Shown here: one piece after another, positions 19,103 through 26,992 of the stretch
Layout of the letters: each line of letters opens with the position of its first letter
Numbering within the stretch: the first letter of the stretch is position 1
Source: an uncultured Roseburia sp.
Lineage (GTDB): Bacteria; Bacillota; Clostridia; Lachnospirales; Lachnospiraceae
Length of the DNA stretch: 64,000 nucleotides
Direction of reading: 5' to 3'
NCBI GenBank assembly: GCA_947642555.1
Contig: CANRSX010000010.1
Location: 57,349 to 121,348 of the forward strand
The notes under the pieces: generated by a model
Seen by the model: only the letters and a program-made list of their open reading frames with translations
What the model was told of the DNA's origin: nothing
Database searches by the model: none
Made by a program: the position numbers and the translations under genes

Positions 19103-19313
19103 TTATCGAAACAGGTAATCGATGGGTTTATTTCTTTTATGAAATGATATAACGACAGCTCTGCTTCCCGATGGAAGGTCAATTACATTGAATTTGGTAT
19201 ATATATCAACAGTTTCTTCCTCTCCTTCGGCATTGAAGAGCTGTACACTTTATCTTCGCAAGGACAGTATCAATTTCTTCCCGTGTATAATTTTGGTTGT
19301 AGTTTGGATTCAT
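19103..19313 (-). pseudogene. frameshifted small gene upstream of the SocA-like gene
   Basis: Reading from the ATG at 19313, after GGAGGTAATACTTT, the frame gives MNPNYNQNYTREEIDTVLAK and then goes out of frame. A shift of one base near 19250 restores a coherent sequence (QLFNAEGEEETVDIYTKFN and then DLPSGSRAVVISFHKRNKPI) that runs to a stop at 19103. The intact product would be about 69 aa. The stop overlaps the next in-frame ATG (TAATG), so it was an operon partner. A one-base extra A in the run at the break is the simplest explanation. It may be the lost toxin; no family recognised. Confidence 0.5.
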
Positions 19314-19423
19314 AAAGTATTACCTCCAAGAATATGATACACAAAGCGGGTCCATCTGTCAAGAAAAATGTATCAATTAATGCATTAAATTGAATTTAAG
19401 ATGAAATTCCGGCCACCATCGCG

Positions 19424-19680
19424 GCGGCCGGAGCGGCTACAGAGAGAATGAGTCTAATGCAGATGGACCCGGAAGCCGATATGAGCTAAGAAGAAGATAC
19501 TGGACGTATGCGCTGTCAGTTATTCAGAAAGCCCACGGAGAAGGTGGCTCCTTCTCCAATGTGAATCCGTCAAAGACGGTATTTTCACAGATGAACGCAG
19601 GAGTTCGTGAAATGCTGGAAGGCGCATGCGAATTGATGCCAGACCGGAATATCATAGAAAGGCAGATCCTATGGACAAAT
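19424..19680 (+). pseudogene. fragment of a DUF4268-like protein
   Basis: In one frame without a start codon the sequence reads RYELRRRYWTYALSVIQKAH, then GSFSNVNPSKTVF, then NAGVREMLEGACEL. This resembles the RYEFW...FxNVNPSK pattern of DUF4268 domains, which occur in nuclease-related defence proteins. No start or ribosome binding site is present and the surrounding DNA lacks a complete gene, so it looks like a remnant. The match is by eye only. Confidence 0.35.
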
Positions 19681-19850
19681 ACGAGGTGGGCGACATCGTC
19701 CGTTTAAAAAAACAGCATCCCTGCGGCAGCAGCGAGTGGGAGATCCTCCGCGTCGGGGCGGATTTCCGGTTAAAATGCCTTGGCTGCGGCCATCAGATCA
19801 TGATCGCCAGGAGGCTTGTGGAAAAAAATACCCGGGAAATCCGTAAATGA
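19671..19850 (+). CDS. DUF951 family protein
   Basis: 59-aa protein with the family core MDKYEVGDIVRLKKQHPCGS, the segment WEILRVGADFRLKCLGCG, and a C-terminal VEKNTREI. DUF951 is a small, near-universal Firmicutes family with an SH3-like fold guess and unknown role. Start is the ATG at 19671 behind GAAAGGCAG. It immediately precedes the Na/Pi cotransporter. Confidence 0.88.
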   Translation: MDKYEVGDIVRLKKQHPCGSSEWEILRVGADFRLKCLGCGHQIMIARRLVEKNTREIRK

Positions 19851-19923
19851 TTGCAAAGTGCGCCAAAATACGCTATAAAAGAATTGTGTGTATGTATGAA
19901 TGTGAATACGAACGGAGGAAGAA

Positions 19924-21678
19924 ATGGACATTTTTGGAGTACTGACCCTGATGGGGGGACTGGCACTGTTTTTGTACGGGATGCATGTGATGGGAGCCGG
20001 GATAGAGAAAATGTCGGGCGGCAGATTAGAGCATATTTTAGAGAGCCTGACATCAACGCCGCTTAAGGCGGTGCTGCTTGGAGCGGGAGTGACGGCGGTG
20101 ATCCAGTCATCGTCCGCGACGACGGTGATGGTCGTGGGATTTGTGAATTCCGGGATTATCAAGCTTTCCCAGGCGGTCGGCATCATCATGGGAGCCAATA
20201 TCGGAACCACGGTCACAGCCTGGCTGCTCAGCTTAACCGGGATCGAGGGAGGGAATTTTTTCCTTCAGCTGTTAAAGCCGTCCTCCTTCTCGCCGGTGCT
20301 GGCGCTGATCGGCATCATTTTTCTGCTGTCGGCAAAAAGTGACCAAAAGAAAAACGCGGGCGATATCATGCTGGGCTTTGCAGTGCTGATGTACGGAATG
20401 CAGGCCATGAGCGGGGCGGTGGAGCCGCTGGCGGACGTGCCGGAGTTCACCGGGATCCTCACGATGTTCCGCAATCCGCTGCTGAGCGTGGTGGCGGGAA
20501 CCGTCTTAACAGCGGTGATCCAGAGCTCCTCGGCGTCGGTCGGTATCTTACAGGCGCTGTCCGTGACGGGGGCCTTTACTTACGGCTCGGTGATCCCGCT
20601 GATCGTGGGGCAGAACATCGGAGCCTGTGTGACGCCGCTGTTATCCGCGCTCGGGACCAGCAGAGGAGCGAAGCGCGCGGCCATCGTGCCGGTTTATTTC
20701 AAGCTGATCGGGGCGGCGGTATTTCTGGTGGTATTTTATGTGGCGGATGCGGTTTTTACCTTCCCGTTCATGGACGAGACGGCGGGGATCGTGGGGATTG
20801 CGGTGATCCATTCCGCGTTTAATATCTTTACGGCGATCGTGCTCTTCCCGTTCCGGTGGCTGCTGGAGAAGCTGGCCTACATGACGATCCCGCAGACGGA
20901 GGATGAGAAGAAGACGGATGTCTTTATGGTGCTCGACGACCGGTTCTTAAGCGTGCCGGCCTTTGCGATTGAGCGCTGCCGCGTCCTGGTGAGCCAGATG
21001 GCGCAGATGTCGCGCGACAGCTTTCTTGCGGCGATGTCGCTTCTGACGGAATATTCGGAAGAGAAGGCGGAAGAGATTGTCCGGATCGAGAATCTGGTGG
21101 ATACATATGACGATAAAATCAGCGCCTATTTAACCAAGTTAAGCAGTGAGAATCTGTCTTATCAGAACAGTCTCCAGACGACGGCGCTGCTGCACAGCAT
21201 TACGGATTTCGAGCGCATTTCCGACCATGCGCTAAACGTGGCGGAAAATGCAAAGCAGATGCACGAGGGGGGCTACGAGTTTTCCAAAAAGGGAAAAGAG
21301 GAGATGGCTCTTTACCGGGATGCGGTGACGGATATTTTAAACCGGGCCACGAACGCATTTGTGGCAAATAATCAGAACCTCGCGCGGACGGTTGCGCCTC
21401 TGCAGGAGGTGATCGAGGATCTCTACCAGACCGTGAAGAAGCATCACACTAAGCGCCTGCGCAAGGGAAAATGCACGATTGAGCTGGGGCTGATTCTCTC
21501 GGATCTCGCGATGGACTACGGACGTGTGTCGGATCACTCGTCCAATATTGCGATTTATATGATGCAGCTGAAGGATTCCCAGGTGCAGGAGCACCGCTAT
21601 GCGCAGCGGCTTGAGGGTGCGGAGAGCGCTGAGTATATGAGGCTGCTGCAGGAGTTCGGAGAACGGTACCGGCTGTAG
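19924..21678 (+). CDS. Na/Pi cotransporter family protein with PhoU-like domain
   Basis: 584-aa NptA/YjbB-type protein. Two inverted membrane repeats each carry the QSSSA motif (VIQSSSATTVMVVGF at residues 60-74; a second copy VIQSSSASVGILQA near 198-211). A cytoplasmic PhoU-like helical region occupies about residues 350-560. It is expected to export or import inorganic phosphate with sodium. The ATG follows CGGAGGAAGAA. Confidence 0.92.
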   Translation: MDIFGVLTLMGGLALFLYGMHVMGAGIEKMSGGRLEHILESLTSTPLKAVLLGAGVTAVIQSSSATTVMVVGFVNSGIIKLSQAVGIIMGANIGTTVTAWLLSLTGIEGGNFFLQLLKPSSFSPVLALIGIIFLLSAKSDQKKNAGDIMLGFAVLMYGMQAMSGAVEPLADVPEFTGILTMFRNPLLSVVAGTVLTAVIQSSSASVGILQALSVTGAFTYGSVIPLIVGQNIGACVTPLLSALGTSRGAKRAAIVPVYFKLIGAAVFLVVFYVADAVFTFPFMDETAGIVGIAVIHSAFNIFTAIVLFPFRWLLEKLAYMTIPQTEDEKKTDVFMVLDDRFLSVPAFAIERCRVLVSQMAQMSRDSFLAAMSLLTEYSEEKAEEIVRIENLVDTYDDKISAYLTKLSSENLSYQNSLQTTALLHSITDFERISDHALNVAENAKQMHEGGYEFSKKGKEEMALYRDAVTDILNRATNAFVANNQNLARTVAPLQEVIEDLYQTVKKHHTKRLRKGKCTIELGLILSDLAMDYGRVSDHSSNIAIYMMQLKDSQVQEHRYAQRLEGAESAEYMRLLQEFGERYRL

Positions 21679-21744
21679 CCCCTGGCTTCTGGCAGTGAGA
21701 AGAAAAGCGGCTGCGGCGGCATAAATCAGACTGGGAGGAAGATT

Positions 21745-24700
21745 ATGTTTTCTGTATCGGATATCAAAGCCGAGGCATATCCGGCGGCCTACCGAAGAGG
21801 GAAGGAACTGTATGAGACCGGCGGGGTATCGGATTTTACGTATGATATTTATCTGCAGGAAAAAAGTCCCATGGCGGAGCTGTCCGCAAAGGTGCGCGGC
21901 AGGGAACAGGACTGGTATCAGGTGACGGCCGAGGTGGACGAGGAATATGCGGATGTGGCCAGATGCAGCTGCGAATGCGAGGCGTTTTTCAATTATGAGG
22001 GGATCTGCAAGCACTGCGTGGCGGTGCTTCTCGCCTATGTCAGCCGCAGGCAGGCAAAGGAGATCCTGAATGTGAAGCTGGGCAGAAAGGAGCCGGAAGA
22101 GAGAAAGCTGCCCGGTGTGCCGGAGCCGGTTTCTGCCATGCAGACCCCCGCTGTGCTGAAAAATCTCTTAAACCAGTATTCCCTGCGCGCGGGGACCGCT
22201 TACCTGATTCCGGAAACGATATACGGAAAAGTGGAGCTGGAACCGCACTTTAAGCTCACCTACGGGTATGCGGTGGTGGAGTTTAAGATCGGGGCGGAGC
22301 AGAAGTACGTTTTAAAGAGTATTTCCTCGTTTCTGCATGCACTGCGGCAGAATGAAAAGGTCCGTTACGGAAAAAAGCTGGAGTTTTATCACAATAAGGA
22401 TGCGTTTACGGAGGACGCCCTTCTGCTGATTCATTTTCTGGAGCAGCAGGAGGAGGACAAACGCCGGCAGAGCAGGGCGCACGCCTACTATGTCTACAGC
22501 GGCGGCTATGAGCGCACGATGGAGCTGGACGAGGTGGGACTGGACCGTTTTTTTGAGGCGGTGCGAAACCGGCCTTTTCTGGCGGAGACCGGAAATGACG
22601 GCGAGTGGTTATGCCGGATTACCGATACGGAATACAGGCCGAAGCTTACGATACGCGCCGGGGCAGCCGGTGTTTTTTTACTTTTGGAAGAACTGCATGT
22701 CATAAAGGGATTCGCGTATTTTTATTTTTATGAGGGAGTTAAAATCCGGCGAAGCACCAAAGCACTGAAGGCGGCGACCGGTGATTTTTTTGACTATCTG
22801 ATGCGTCAGACGGGAGACGGCTGCTATATTGCCTCCGAGGAGCTGCCTGTATTCTGCCGGGATGTGCTTCCGCTGTTAAAGGAAAGCTTTGAGGTGGTAT
22901 CCGACGGGTTCGACGAAGGACTCTACGTTCCGAAGAAACCGGAGTTTGAGCTTTACCTGGATAAGCAGGACAATCAGACTGTGGGCGCGAAGCTCATGGC
23001 GGTATATGGTGATGAGAAGTATAATGTGCTGGAGACAGCCGTTCCCGGGGAGGTGCGCGATCCTTCCGAGGAATCCCGGATCCGTTCGCTGGTGGAACCG
23101 TATTTTAATGATTACGCGATGGGGCAGACGGTGTTTGTGCTCACGCGCGACGAGGACATGCTTTACCGGCTGCTCGCCGGCGGGCTGCAGCGCTTAAGCG
23201 AGCATATGACGATCTACACGTCGGAGGATTTCAGAGGGATGAAGGTTGTATCCTCGCCGAAGGTATCCGTCGGGGTGGCGTTAAAGAGCGACCTTCTGGA
23301 GCTTGAGATTTCTTCGGAGGAGATGCCTCCCGAGGAGCTGGCTTATCTGCTGACAAAGTATGACCGGAAAAAGAAATATATCCGCCTGAAAAACGGTGAT
23401 TTCCTGGACATCCGTGACGACGGGCCGGGGCTTCTGGCCGAGATCAGCGAGGATCTGCTGCTGACGGAGGATGATCTGAAATCAGGCCGCGTGAATGTGC
23501 CGAAGTACCGCGCAATGTATATTGACGCGGCGTTAAAGGGCAATCAGTGCCTGTCGGTGGAAAAGAATAAGGCGTTTAAGGGGATTGTCCGCAATATGAA
23601 AACGATTGAGGACAGCGATTATGAGCTTCCGGATTCGCTGAAACCCGTAATGCGGGGGTATCAGAAGAGCGGGTTTCTGTGGTTAAAGACCCTGCGGGAA
23701 AACGGCTTTGGAGGGATCCTGGCGGATGATATGGGACTGGGAAAGACCCTCCAGGTGATCAGCCTCCTGCTGTCTGAGGCCCGGGAGTGTGAGGCGGGGC
23801 CGGGGCAGCCCGCCTCGCACCGCCGCCGCTCCCTCATCGTGTGCCCGGCCTCGCTGGTTTATAACTGGCAGAAGGAGATCGGGCGTTTTGCGCCGGAGCT
23901 GTCCACAGTCGTCATCTCGGGAAGCGCGGCGGAGCGAAAGGAAATGATTGCAGCGACCCGGGAGGGCGAGATTCTGATCACTTCCTACGATCTGTTAAAG
24001 CGGGATGCGGAGCATTATCAGGACATGATATTCGGGATCCAGGTGATCGACGAGGCGCAGTACATCAAGAATCCGGGCACCCAGGCGGCAAAGGGGGTCA
24101 AAAAGATCACGGCGGGATTTAAGCTGGCGCTGACCGGCACGCCGATCGAGAACCGCTTAAGCGAGCTGTGGAGTATTTTTGACTATCTGATGCCGGGCTT
24201 TCTCTACAGCTACAAGCGGTTTCGGGAGGAGATTGAGATTCCAATCGCGATCAATTCCGACGAGGAAAAGATGGCGCGCTTACAGCGGATGATCCGTCCG
24301 TTTATCCTGCGCAGATTAAAGGGCGAGGTGTTAAGCGATCTGCCGGAAAAGCTCGAGGAGCATGTGTTTGCAAGACCCGGACGGGAACAGCAGATGCTTT
24401 ACGACGCGCACGTGCAGCATTTAAAACAGCTTCTGGACGAGAAGACGGATCAGGAATTTTCCACGGAAAAGCTGCAGATCTTAGCGGAGCTGACGAAGCT
24501 GCGGCAGATCTGCTGCGATCCGGCGCTGCTGTTTGAGGATTATCACGGTGAGTCCGCAAAGACGGATATGTGTATGGAGCTGATTTTAAACGCGGTCAGC
24601 GGGGGACATAAGGTGCTTCTGTTTTCGCAGTTTACCTCCATGTTAGACCGGCTGGCGGAGCGTCTCGCAAAGGAGGGCGTGCGCTACCATATGCTGACGG

Positions 24701-25062
24701 GAGCCGTGGGCAAGGAGAAACGGATGCAGATGGTCGAGAGCTTTCATCAGGACGACGTCCCGGTGTTCTGCATTTCGCTGAAAGCCGGCGGCACCGGACT
24801 GAACCTGACTGCCGCGGATATCGTGATCCACTATGACCCCTGGTGGAATGTGGCGGTGCAGAATCAGGCGACGGACCGCGCGCACCGGATCGGGCAGAAG
24901 CATGTGGTGACGGTCTATAAGCTCGTGGCGGAGGGGACGATCGAGGAAAAGATCATTGCGATCCAGGAGCGGAAGAAAAAGCTTGCGGAGCAGGTATTAA
25001 ACGGGGAGGGCATGGATTCCGTGAGCTTTACCAGGGAAGAGATCATGGAGCTTCTGGGGTGA
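21745..25062 (+). CDS. SWIM zinc-finger SNF2-family helicase
   Basis: 1105-aa SNF2-type ATPase. An N-terminal SWIM zinc finger (Cys74, Cys76, Cys88, His90; CSCECEAF...GICKHC) is followed by a bacterial SNF2-associated region. The helicase core has Walker A ADDMGLGKT near residues 658-666 and a DEAQ box near 768. Motif V/VI (GGTGLNLTAAD, then QATDRAHRIGQ) lies near the C-terminus. SNF2 proteins translocate on double-stranded DNA and remodel protein-DNA complexes; the role of the bacterial SWIM version is not settled. No nuclease domain is seen. Start ATG follows GGGAGGAAGATT. Confidence 0.93.
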   Translation: MFSVSDIKAEAYPAAYRRGKELYETGGVSDFTYDIYLQEKSPMAELSAKVRGREQDWYQVTAEVDEEYADVARCSCECEAFFNYEGICKHCVAVLLAYVSRRQAKEILNVKLGRKEPEERKLPGVPEPVSAMQTPAVLKNLLNQYSLRAGTAYLIPETIYGKVELEPHFKLTYGYAVVEFKIGAEQKYVLKSISSFLHALRQNEKVRYGKKLEFYHNKDAFTEDALLLIHFLEQQEEDKRRQSRAHAYYVYSGGYERTMELDEVGLDRFFEAVRNRPFLAETGNDGEWLCRITDTEYRPKLTIRAGAAGVFLLLEELHVIKGFAYFYFYEGVKIRRSTKALKAATGDFFDYLMRQTGDGCYIASEELPVFCRDVLPLLKESFEVVSDGFDEGLYVPKKPEFELYLDKQDNQTVGAKLMAVYGDEKYNVLETAVPGEVRDPSEESRIRSLVEPYFNDYAMGQTVFVLTRDEDMLYRLLAGGLQRLSEHMTIYTSEDFRGMKVVSSPKVSVGVALKSDLLELEISSEEMPPEELAYLLTKYDRKKKYIRLKNGDFLDIRDDGPGLLAEISEDLLLTEDDLKSGRVNVPKYRAMYIDAALKGNQCLSVEKNKAFKGIVRNMKTIEDSDYELPDSLKPVMRGYQKSGFLWLKTLRENGFGGILADDMGLGKTLQVISLLLSEARECEAGPGQPASHRRRSLIVCPASLVYNWQKEIGRFAPELSTVVISGSAAERKEMIAATREGEILITSYDLLKRDAEHYQDMIFGIQVIDEAQYIKNPGTQAAKGVKKITAGFKLALTGTPIENRLSELWSIFDYLMPGFLYSYKRFREEIEIPIAINSDEEKMARLQRMIRPFILRRLKGEVLSDLPEKLEEHVFARPGREQQMLYDAHVQHLKQLLDEKTDQEFSTEKLQILAELTKLRQICCDPALLFEDYHGESAKTDMCMELILNAVSGGHKVLLFSQFTSMLDRLAERLAKEGVRYHMLTGAVGKEKRMQMVESFHQDDVPVFCISLKAGGTGLNLTAADIVIHYDPWWNVAVQNQATDRAHRIGQKHVVTVYKLVAEGTIEEKIIAIQERKKKLAEQVLNGEGMDSVSFTREEIMELLG

Positions 25063-25119
25063 CATGCACCATGCTTACGTAAAGAATATGTAAAATTTTC
25101 CATTTGGCGAAATTTTGGA

Positions 25120-25148
25120 TTGACAAACGCAAATGTGTGCATTATAGT
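25120..25148 (+). promoter_or_regulatory. sigma-A promoter of the riboswitch-mntP transcript
   Basis: Perfect TTGACA at 25120-25125 and TATAGT at 25143-25148 with a 17-base spacer, placing transcription start at about 25155, immediately before the riboswitch. Confidence 0.8.
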
Positions 25149-25164
25149 AAGAAAAACGTCGGCG

Positions 25165-25336
25165 AGAGCCGTATATAGAGAATTCCGTGAGGGAGTAGTT
25201 TGCGTGTGAACGTGATTTGTCAACATACGCGGCCGTGAGGTCTGGCAAATCTTAAAGAATGAGACTCAGGTATAGTTACGAATCCGGTGTCCGGTGAGGG
25301 CAGCGGGTGCGTGAGTATACCGGGGTCTCATTTTTT
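25165..25336 (+). promoter_or_regulatory. yybP-ykoY manganese riboswitch with terminator
   Basis: Between the promoter and mntP are the hallmarks of a yybP-ykoY aptamer: GAGGGAGTAG near 25187, the CAACATACGC segment, a GGCCGTGAGGTCTGGC helix region, and GAATGAGAC before the expression platform. The downstream TGAGAC (25260-25265) can pair with GTCTCA (25325-25330), which is followed by a run of six Ts. That is an intrinsic terminator competing with the aptamer. Known members bind Mn2+ and switch the downstream exporter on, so manganese excess should allow transcription of mntP. Confidence 0.85.
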
Positions 25337-25354
25337 GTGGGAGGAGGAAGCAGA

Positions 25355-25930
25355 GTGGGAGTGTTAATGGAACTGGCGCTGATGGGAGTCGGTCTTGCCA
25401 TGGATGCGTTTGCGGTGGCGATCTGCAAGGGGCTTGCAATGCGCAAGGTAAACAAAAAACAGGCGCTTGTGATCGGGTTGTTTTTCGGAGGATTTCAGGC
25501 GCTCATGCCGTTTCTCGGATGGGTGCTCGGAAGCCGGTTTGAACGGTACATTACAAACATAGATCACTGGATCGCCTTTCTGCTGCTGGGATTTATCGGC
25601 GGAAAAATGATCGTGGAGGCGGTAAAGCCGGCGGAGGCGGTGGAGATCGGACAGATGGATCCGCCGCTGGATCTAAAGGAGCTGCTGCTTCTTGCGATCG
25701 CGACAAGCATCGATGCGCTCGCGGTCGGGATCACGTTCGCGTTTCTCGATTACCCGATTGTGGAAGCCGTATCCGTGATCGGAATTGTGACGTTTGTAAT
25801 TGCAGTCGGCGGCGTGTATGTCGGGAACTTCTTTGGAAATAAATATAAGAACAGGGCGGAATTTGCGGGAGGGCTGATCCTGGTGATCTTAGGGACAAGG
25901 ATTCTGCTGACGCACCTGGGGATTTTGTAG
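25355..25930 (+). CDS. mntP: manganese efflux pump
   Basis: 191-aa DUF204/MntP membrane protein. Two inverted repeats with the conserved acidic motifs GLAMDAFAVAICKG and ATSIDALAVGI bind and export Mn2+. The GTG at 25355 lies seven bases after GGAGGAGG (25340-25347); an ATG at 25367 is the alternative. The Mn riboswitch in the leader independently supports the function. Confidence 0.92.
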   Translation: MGVLMELALMGVGLAMDAFAVAICKGLAMRKVNKKQALVIGLFFGGFQALMPFLGWVLGSRFERYITNIDHWIAFLLLGFIGGKMIVEAVKPAEAVEIGQMDPPLDLKELLLLAIATSIDALAVGITFAFLDYPIVEAVSVIGIVTFVIAVGGVYVGNFFGNKYKNRAEFAGGLILVILGTRILLTHLGIL

Positions 25931-25991
25931 ACAGGATACCCGCACAGGGGAAGACTCAGTAAACCGGAAAAAGCAGTAGGAGGGAATGGTT

Positions 25992-26933
25992 ATGACGGAG
26001 ATGGTGTGGTCAGTTGTGTTGCTGGTGGCAGGATTTGTACTTTTGATCAAGGGAGCGGATTTTTTTGTGGAGGGCAGCTCTTCCGTGGCGAAGACGCTGA
26101 AGGTGCCGTCGATCATTATCGGGCTTACGATCGTGGCGATGGGAACGAGTCTGCCGGAGTGCGCGGTCAGCATCACGGCTTCGATCGGGGGAAACAATGC
26201 GCTGGCGGTCAGCAATGCGGTCGGCTCTAATATTTTTAATCTGATGGTAGTCTGCGGGCTTGCCGCGTTATTTAACCCCTTAAAGGCGGAAAAAAGCACG
26301 TTAAAGCATGAGTTCCCGTTTTCGATTCTCTGTGCGGCGCTGCTTTTAATCTGCGGCTTCCTCTCAATGGAGCTCGGACGGGCGGACGGCATAATCCTGT
26401 TAGCAGTATTCGTCTGTTTTCTGGTATGGATGGTGCGCTCCGCGATGCGGGCAAGGGCAAATGCCGGGGATGAGGAGTACGAGGTGCTCCCCATGTGGAA
26501 GTGTATCGTTTTTATCCTGGGTGGCGTGATCGCGATCAAATTCGGCGGCGATTTTGTCGTGGACGGCGCGTCGGCGATCGCGGCGCGGCTGGGCTTAAGC
26601 GAAAACCTGATCGGGCTTACGATCGTGGCCTGCGGCACCAGCCTTCCGGAGCTTGTGACGTCCGTGGTTGCCGCGAAGAAGAACGAGCTTGACATGGCGC
26701 TCGGCAACGTGATCGGTTCGAATATTTTTAATATCCTCTTTGTGCTCGGCATTGCGGCGACGATCAGCCCGATTGCCTTTATCATGGAAAACGTTGTGGA
26801 TATTGTCATCCTGATCGCGATGAGCATGATGGCATGGATGTTTACCGCGACAAAGCAGAAACTGGACCGCTCGGAAGGCGTGGTGATGCTTCTGGTCTAT
26901 GCGGGCTATCTGGTGTATATCTGTACGAGGTAA
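25992..26933 (+). CDS. calcium/sodium antiporter, YrbG/CaxA family
   Basis: 313-aa cation exchanger with two homologous halves. The alpha-repeats read VAMGTSLPECAVSITASI and VACGTSLPELVTSVVAA, each followed by a GSNIFN motif, which is diagnostic of K+-dependent or bacterial Na+/Ca2+ exchangers. Ten membrane segments expected. AGGAGGG at 25978-25984 places the start at 25992 rather than at 25986. Adjacent to mntP, giving a small cation-homeostasis pair, though the riboswitch precedes only mntP. Confidence 0.92.
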   Translation: MTEMVWSVVLLVAGFVLLIKGADFFVEGSSSVAKTLKVPSIIIGLTIVAMGTSLPECAVSITASIGGNNALAVSNAVGSNIFNLMVVCGLAALFNPLKAEKSTLKHEFPFSILCAALLLICGFLSMELGRADGIILLAVFVCFLVWMVRSAMRARANAGDEEYEVLPMWKCIVFILGGVIAIKFGGDFVVDGASAIAARLGLSENLIGLTIVACGTSLPELVTSVVAAKKNELDMALGNVIGSNIFNILFVLGIAATISPIAFIMENVVDIVILIAMSMMAWMFTATKQKLDRSEGVVMLLVYAGYLVYICTR

Positions 26934-26940
26934 GACGATG

Positions 26941-26973
26941 GCCGGGACAGATCCGTGATGGTCTGCCCCGGCC
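26941..26973. terminator. bidirectional terminator between antiporter and TIR gene
   Basis: Inverted repeat with outer stem GGCCGGG / CCCGGCC, extended by AGA/TCT pairs after a two-base internal bulge, between two convergent genes. No long T-run, so efficiency is uncertain. Confidence 0.6.
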
Positions 26974-26992
26974 GAAACGCCTGACAGCTGCT

